In this document: piece by piece, positions 33,490 to 36,165 of the stretch
Numbering within the stretch: the first letter of the stretch is position 1
How the letters are laid out: each line of letters begins with the position of its first letter
NCBI GenBank assembly: GCA_017423825.1
Contig: JAFPCP010000054.1
Location: 1-36,165, forward strand
DNA length: 36,165 bases
Direction: 5' to 3'
From: Clostridia bacterium
GTDB lineage: Bacteria; Bacillota; Clostridia; Oscillospirales; Acutalibacteraceae
Program-made: the position numbers and the translations under genes
Notes under the pieces: generated by a model
Told to the model about the DNA's origin: nothing
The model's input: the letters and a program-made list of their open reading frames with translations, nothing else
The model's database searches: none

Positions 33490-34026
33490 ATGAACAAAAA
33501 AATACGGTATGCGGTGTTGGCGGCCATGATGGCGGCGTTTGTGTTTTTATTCACAGCCTACGTGTTACATATACCGGTTGGTATCGGCGGCGGCTATATC
33601 CATTTAGGGGATATGGCTGTGTATATAGCGGCGGCTTTGTTGCCGACGCCGTACGCTGTGTTGGCGGCCGCGTTGGGCGGCGGTTTGGCAGACGTGCTCA
33701 CCGGTGCCGCAATGTGGGCTGTACCGACCATACTAATCAAATCCTTGATGGTGCTTACCTTTACGGCGAAGCAGCCGCGTCTGTTGTGTCGGCGTAACGT
33801 GTTGGCGCTCTTTTTTGCCGGTTTGATAGGCGTGGTGGGCTATGCCTTGGCGGAAATCGTGCTTGTTTTGCTCTCCGGAGGGAGTTGGCAGGCCGCTGTG
33901 ACAGGGGCGGCTGTTGCCGTTTTACCCAATGTCGCGCAGGAGGCGGCAGCCGGGATAGGGTTTGCTCTTTTTGCGGTTTTGTTTGATCGGGTAGACGGCA
34001 AACGACGTCTGTTGCGCGGGATGTGA
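33490..34026 (+). CDS. ECF transporter S-component, probably for a B6-type vitamin
   Basis: A 178-residue membrane protein with about six helices and the S-component pattern: a basic N-terminus, AAMMAAFVFLFTAYV in helix 1, then GGGYIHLGDMAVYIAAALL as the substrate-side loop, and ALGGGLADVLTGA. It would work with a shared EcfA/A'/T module encoded elsewhere. Position next to a pyridoxamine kinase suggests a pyridoxine-family substrate; thiamine-pathway precursors are another possibility. The ATG at 33490 has CGGAG 10 bases upstream, better than the GTG at 33481. A 7-bp hairpin (34029-34035 with 34045-34051) follows, without a T-run. Confidence 0.85.
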   Translation: MNKKIRYAVLAAMMAAFVFLFTAYVLHIPVGIGGGYIHLGDMAVYIAAALLPTPYAVLAAALGGGLADVLTGAAMWAVPTILIKSLMVLTFTAKQPRLLCRRNVLALFFAGLIGVVGYALAEIVLVLLSGGSWQAAVTGAAVAVLPNVAQEAAAGIGFALFAVLFDRVDGKRRLLRGM

Positions 34027-34075
34027 GAGGAACGGTGAAAAAATCCGTTCCGGGGAGGAAAAGCGAAAAAACCTC

Positions 34076-34103
34076 TTGACAATGGGCGGATTTATGGTAA
34101 AAT
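34076..34103 (+). promoter_or_regulatory. Promoter of the tRNA pair
   Basis: TTGACA (34076-34081), 16-base spacer, TAAAAT (34098-34103), 29 bases before the first tRNA. Confidence 0.85.
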
Positions 34104-34132
34104 ATTGTTCGTGATTGCCAACATCACCACAT

Positions 34133-34209
34133 GGGCCTTTAGCTCAGTTGGTTAGAGCAACCGGCTCATAACCGGTCGGTCCCGGGTTCAAGTCCCTGAA
34201 GGCCCACCA
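34133..34209 (+). tRNA. tRNA with CAU anticodon (Met, possibly Ile2)
   Basis: A full cloverleaf: acceptor GGGCCTT/AAGGCCC, D arm GCTC...GAGC, anticodon stem ACCGG/CCGGT around CTCATAA, and encoded CCA. The CAU anticodon reads AUG as elongator Met, or AUA if C34 is turned to lysidine by TilS. It is not the initiator form, since the anticodon stem lacks the three G-C pairs GGG/CCC. The T stem has a C-U mismatch at its second pair (CCGGG with CCCTG). Met against Ile2 cannot be settled by eye. Confidence 0.92.
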
Positions 34210-34217
34210 GCGCATAT

Positions 34218-34239
34218 CGGACCGTATGGTCTGTTTTTA
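34218..34239 (+). terminator. Weak terminator-like hairpin between the two tRNAs
   Basis: Stem CGGACC/GGTCTG (34218-34223 with 34228-34233), loop GTAT, then TTTTT. A second hairpin AGCCGC/GCGGCT follows at 34245-34261. They may be processing signals, since no good promoter is seen for the second tRNA. Confidence 0.45.
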
Positions 34240-34272
34240 TAGCGAGCCGCTATATGCGGCTTTCGCACATAT

Positions 34273-34348
34273 AGGGGTATAGCTCAGTTGGTAGAGCAGC
34301 GGTCTCCAAAACCGCGTGCCGAGGGTTCAAGTCCTTCTGCCCCTGCCA
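34273..34348 (+). tRNA. tRNA-Trp (CCA)
   Basis: A full cloverleaf: acceptor AGGGGTA/TGCCCCT, D arm GCTC...GAGC, anticodon stem GCGGT/ACCGC around CTCCAAA (anticodon CCA), T stem GAGGG/CCTTC, discriminator G (as required for Trp), and encoded CCA at 34346-34348. Its last five bases also form the start of the terminator stem at 34344-34389. An exact second copy of its T-arm, 3' acceptor strand and discriminator base lies at 34500-34524. Confidence 0.95.
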
Positions 34349-34389
34349 AAGCAAAAAGGTCGCCAAGGGGTGGCCTTTTTGCTTTGGCA
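34344..34389 (+). terminator. Long terminator hairpin fused to the tRNA-Trp 3' end
   Basis: A perfect 16-bp stem, TGCCAAAGCAAAAAGG (34344-34359) with CCTTTTTGCTTTGGCA (34374-34389). It includes the last acceptor base, the discriminator and the CCA of tRNA-Trp. The U-rich run is inside the 3' arm rather than after it, so termination efficiency is uncertain. Confidence 0.65.
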
Positions 34390-34404
34390 AGAGTAGAGAG
34401 CAGG

Positions 34405-34491
34405 TGCTCCGGCACGCCTAAAACGCCGACGGCGTTTTTTAGGGGGTTGCGGAGCAGAGGGTTCGATGAGCAGGAACTTTGCCGCAACCCC
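34405..34491 (+). repeat. Two overlapping, mutually exclusive hairpins
   Basis: Hairpin A (34405-34456) is an imperfect 52-base foldback: TGCTCCG/CGGAGCA outside and AAAACGCC/GGCGTTTT at the tip with loop GAC. Hairpin B pairs GGGGTTGCGG (34443-34452) with CCGCAACCCC (34482-34491). Both use 34443-34452, so only one can form at a time. The rest of the non-coding stretch 34525-34600 holds only CCGCC/GGCGG (34549-34564 region). Confidence 0.55.
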
Positions 34492-34580
34492 ACATGCGAG
34501 AGGGTTCAAGTCCTTCTGCCCCTGTGTACCTGAGTGAATGTATGCGACCGCCGCCTGTGGCGGACACACCGAGCATAAAG

Positions 34581-34626
34581 CGGTGACGATTCTCGCCTTC
34601 ACCGTTTACCTGTTCGTTGTTATAAT
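34581..34626 (+). promoter_or_regulatory. Extended -10 promoter with overlapping hairpin, lipoprotein gene
   Basis: TGTTATAAT (34618-34626) is an extended -10; the -35 is weak (TTCACC 34598-34603, spacer 17). An inverted repeat CGGTGA/TCACCG (about 34581-34604, extended by TTTA pairing) overlaps the -35 and could be an operator or the tail of an upstream terminator. Confidence 0.5.
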
Positions 34627-34668
34627 GAAAACAGAGATACAAACCCTACCTTGAAAGGAGATGCCTTC

Positions 34669-35073
34669 ATGAAAAAACTTGTTTTGCTTATTCTTGTTTG
34701 TGCACTCGCGTTGGGGCTGGCGGGCTGTCGCGGGCAAGCCAAGGACGTCACGGTCGTTCCCGCTGAATCCAAGATATATACACAGGCCGAAATAGACGAT
34801 GCCATGGATGTGGCTATCCAGTATTTCAAGAAATATTTTTCCGGTTGCACGTTGACGGAAATCCATTATATCGGCGACGACAAGCTGGATGGGTATGAAG
34901 AGTTTGCCGAGCGAAACCAAGCGGACGATGTGATTGTGTTTCTTTCCTCTTTCGATGTGGATTCTTCCGGGGGTGACGGCTCGTTGAATGCTAATAGCAC
35001 CTATACAAATTGGAATTGGATTTTAGTTAGAAACGATGGAGGGAACTGGAAACACGTTGACCACGGATATTAA
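34669..35073 (+). CDS. Small predicted lipoprotein, Clostridia-type
   Basis: A 134-residue protein with a lipoprotein signal and lipobox LAGC (Cys20). The mature part begins with IYTQAEIDDAMDVAIQYFKK, then SGCTLTEIHYIGDD, FLSSFDVDSSGGDGSLNANS and the C-terminal WILVRNDGGNWKHVDHGY. Close relatives are common in gut Clostridia, often in several copies, and may fall in the DUF4829 group, but no role is known. The ATG at 34669 follows AAAGGAG; an in-frame ATG at 34651 lacks a site. A strong terminator follows, making it a single-gene unit. Confidence 0.85.
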   Translation: MKKLVLLILVCALALGLAGCRGQAKDVTVVPAESKIYTQAEIDDAMDVAIQYFKKYFSGCTLTEIHYIGDDKLDGYEEFAERNQADDVIVFLSSFDVDSSGGDGSLNANSTYTNWNWILVRNDGGNWKHVDHGY

Positions 35074-35078
35074 AACAG

Positions 35079-35116
35079 AAAAATCCCCCGACTGCGTAGC
35101 AGTCGGGGGATTTTTG
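35079..35116. terminator. Strong bidirectional terminator
   Basis: A 17-bp perfect stem (35079-35095 with 35099-35115), core CCCCCGACTGC/GCAGTCGGGGG, loop GTA, flanked by A- and T-runs. It ends the lipoprotein gene and the convergent oligopeptide-binding gene. Confidence 0.95.
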
Positions 35117-35151
35117 ATTTAACTTCCTATGTTCAGGTTTTGATTTTCAAA

Positions 35152-36165
35152 TTACTTCAAAGAAGCAAATTGGAAATACTTGAAGCCCAAGGGGGAGGAG
35201 AAGAAGCCCTGAACATCTTTGCTGCACATAAAGATATCGGTGTAGTAGTAGATCGGGCAGATAGCGCCGGTCTCCATCAAGATATCCTCAGCGTCGTGCA
35301 TCAGCTCAAAGCGCTTAGCAGCGTCGGTGGAGGTCTTGACCTCGGCAATCAGCTTGTCATAGGAATCAGCCCAGGTCTTGCCGCCCGCATAGCCGGCGTA
35401 AGAGGTGTGAGCGCCTTTACCAAACTGAGAATCGTTGTTGCCGGAGGAGGTAATCCACATATCCAGGAAGGAGATGGGGTCGTTGTAGTCGCCCAACCAG
35501 CCGTTACGGGCAACAGAGTAGTTGCCTTCTTTACGGGTGTTCAGGAAGGTCGCCCATTCTTGTTTCTCAACGGTAACGTTGATGCCGTAGGTGCCCCACA
35601 CGCTTTGCAAGTAAGCCGCAATGGCTTCGTGGCCGGAACCTTCGTTGGTGATGTACGCAACGGTCGGGAAGCCGGAAACTTTTTTGTCAGCAACCGTGAA
35701 TTTGCCGGAAGAGGTAGCAACCTCCGTCAGCAACTTGACCGCTTCGGCACAGTTGGCGGCATAGTCTTCTTTGGCTACGCTGTAATAGCCTTTGCCGTCG
35801 CCGTTGGTGCCGTTCTTGGAGATGTATTCGGTGCCATCCGGTTCGGTGAGACCCATTGCCACGAAACCGGCGGCAGGAACCTGACCGGCCTGGCCGATTT
35901 CTTCACAGATGTAGTTGCGGTCGATCATCAGGCCCATAGCCTTCCGAATCTTAGCTTTTTCTTCTTCGGTGAAATCCTTGAAAGCGGGATCGTTCACGTT
36001 GAAGGAGATGTAATAAGTACCCAGCTGACCTTCGACGAAGAATTCGTCGGGGTTGCTTTGTTTCAGGTTGGAGATTTCATCGTTCGGGACGGAATCAATG
36101 AACTTGTAAGAACCGTTCTTGAAGTTGGACAGCAAGGACGCATCATCGTCGTTGAACGCGAAGGT
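35152..36165 (-). CDS. Oligopeptide ABC transporter substrate-binding protein, C-terminal part
   Basis: The last 337 residues of an SBP_bac_5 (OppA/DppA-type) extracellular solute-binding protein; the frame is open to the window edge, so the N-terminus with its expected lipoprotein signal lies outside. FFVEGQLGTYYISFNVND, KAMGLMIDRNYICEE, GWLGDYNDPISFLDMW and CPIYYYTDIF are typical. It would deliver peptides to an Opp permease. Codon use is visibly more biased than in its neighbours, as in highly expressed genes. The truncation is due to the window, not to a mutation. Which peptides it binds cannot be told. Confidence 0.92.
   Translation of the reverse strand, partial: TFAFNDDDASLLSNFKNGSYKFIDSVPNDEISNLKQSNPDEFFVEGQLGTYYISFNVNDPAFKDFTEEEKAKIRKAMGLMIDRNYICEEIGQAGQVPAAGFVAMGLTEPDGTEYISKNGTNGDGKGYYSVAKEDYAANCAEAVKLLTEVATSSGKFTVADKKVSGFPTVAYITNEGSGHEAIAAYLQSVWGTYGINVTVEKQEWATFLNTRKEGNYSVARNGWLGDYNDPISFLDMWITSSGNNDSQFGKGAHTSYAGYAGGKTWADSYDKLIAEVKTSTDAAKRFELMHDAEDILMETGAICPIYYYTDIFMCSKDVQGFFSSPLGFKYFQFASLK

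Larger units (their letters stand above)
34321..34524 (+). repeat. 25-bp direct repeat of the tRNA-Trp 3' end
   Basis: An identical 25-base segment occurs at 34321-34345 (inside tRNA-Trp: T stem, T loop, 3' acceptor strand, discriminator) and again at 34500-34524, 179 bases apart. The second copy lacks a cloverleaf 5' half and CCA. The arrangement resembles attachment sites left by elements that insert into tRNA 3' ends, or a decayed tandem tRNA. No integrase or other gene is present in the 154 bases between. Confidence 0.75.

Noticed and set aside
34029..34051. Hairpin GGAACGG/CCGTTCC after the ECF gene as a terminator
   Set aside because: No T-run follows on either strand, so it is not called a rho-independent terminator.
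34284..34602. Overlapping open frames on both strands across tRNA-Trp and the following repeat
   Set aside because: They run through the tRNA and its 3' copy; peptides such as GAEGLEPSARGFGDRC are the well-known false products of tRNA sequence read backwards. No ribosome binding sites.

Overview
The window looks like chromosome from a Gram-positive, spore-forming Bacillota of the class Clostridia, most like the Oscillospirales/Ruminococcaceae. The signs are a SpoIIID regulator, a CIRCE/HrcA operator, a YfhO membrane protein, KtrAB potassium uptake, a four-cysteine ribosomal protein L32, the DUF512 - der - plsY - gpsA gene order, strong AGGAGG-type ribosome binding sites and sigma-A-like promoters (TTGnnn-N17-TATAAT). 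Base composition is moderately GC-rich. Taxonomy is inferred from gene content only. Most of the window is dense housekeeping sequence. I see no insertion sequence, prophage, CRISPR array or obvious defence island.

Layout. 1-203: hairpins and a terminator from something that begins outside the window. 204-1611: gtrA-like gene (minus), tspO-like gene and spoIIID (plus). 1669-5616: minus-strand pair yfhO-like -> COG2509-type flavoprotein. 5775-6751: plus-strand nrdG-dut. 6808-16018: a minus-strand run of seven tightly spaced genes (Ca2+ ATPase -> comM/yifB -> uvrC -> ktrB -> ktrA -> aroK -> cell-wall amidase), divergent from htpG. 16143-18148: htpG with promoter, CIRCE operator and terminator. 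18159-21524: a membrane protein of unknown role, bifunctional NAD(P)HX repair enzyme nnr, a lipoprotein, and an orphan MazF/EndoA-type RNase. 21547-24354: divergent murC and a D,D-carboxypeptidase. 24380-28139: pgi with a structured leader, a small P-loop protein, a CofE-like ligase homologue, and yceD-rpmF. 28175-34026: DUF512 radical SAM protein, der, plsY, gpsA, a pyridoxamine-kinase-like gene and an ECF S-component. 34076-34348: two tRNA genes (CAU and Trp-CCA). 34349-34668: a repeat- and hairpin-rich non-coding stretch containing a second copy of the tRNA-Trp 3' end. 34669-36165: a small lipoprotein, then a truncated oligopeptide-binding protein.

The genes serve nucleotide pools and repair (nrdG, dut, uvrC, nnr), envelope building (murC, carboxypeptidase, amidase, plsY, gpsA, yfhO), ion balance (Ca2+ ATPase, KtrAB), ribosome assembly and translation (yceD, rpmF, der, tRNAs), protein folding (htpG) and vitamin B6 salvage (kinase plus ECF S-component). 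I found no clear new multi-gene system. The best candidates for something undescribed are the tRNA-Trp-associated repeat unit with competing hairpins (34321-34524), the P-loop/CofE-like gene pair (25951-27276), the hairpin that buries the amidase ribosome binding site (7402-7452), and the MazF gene without a visible antitoxin.
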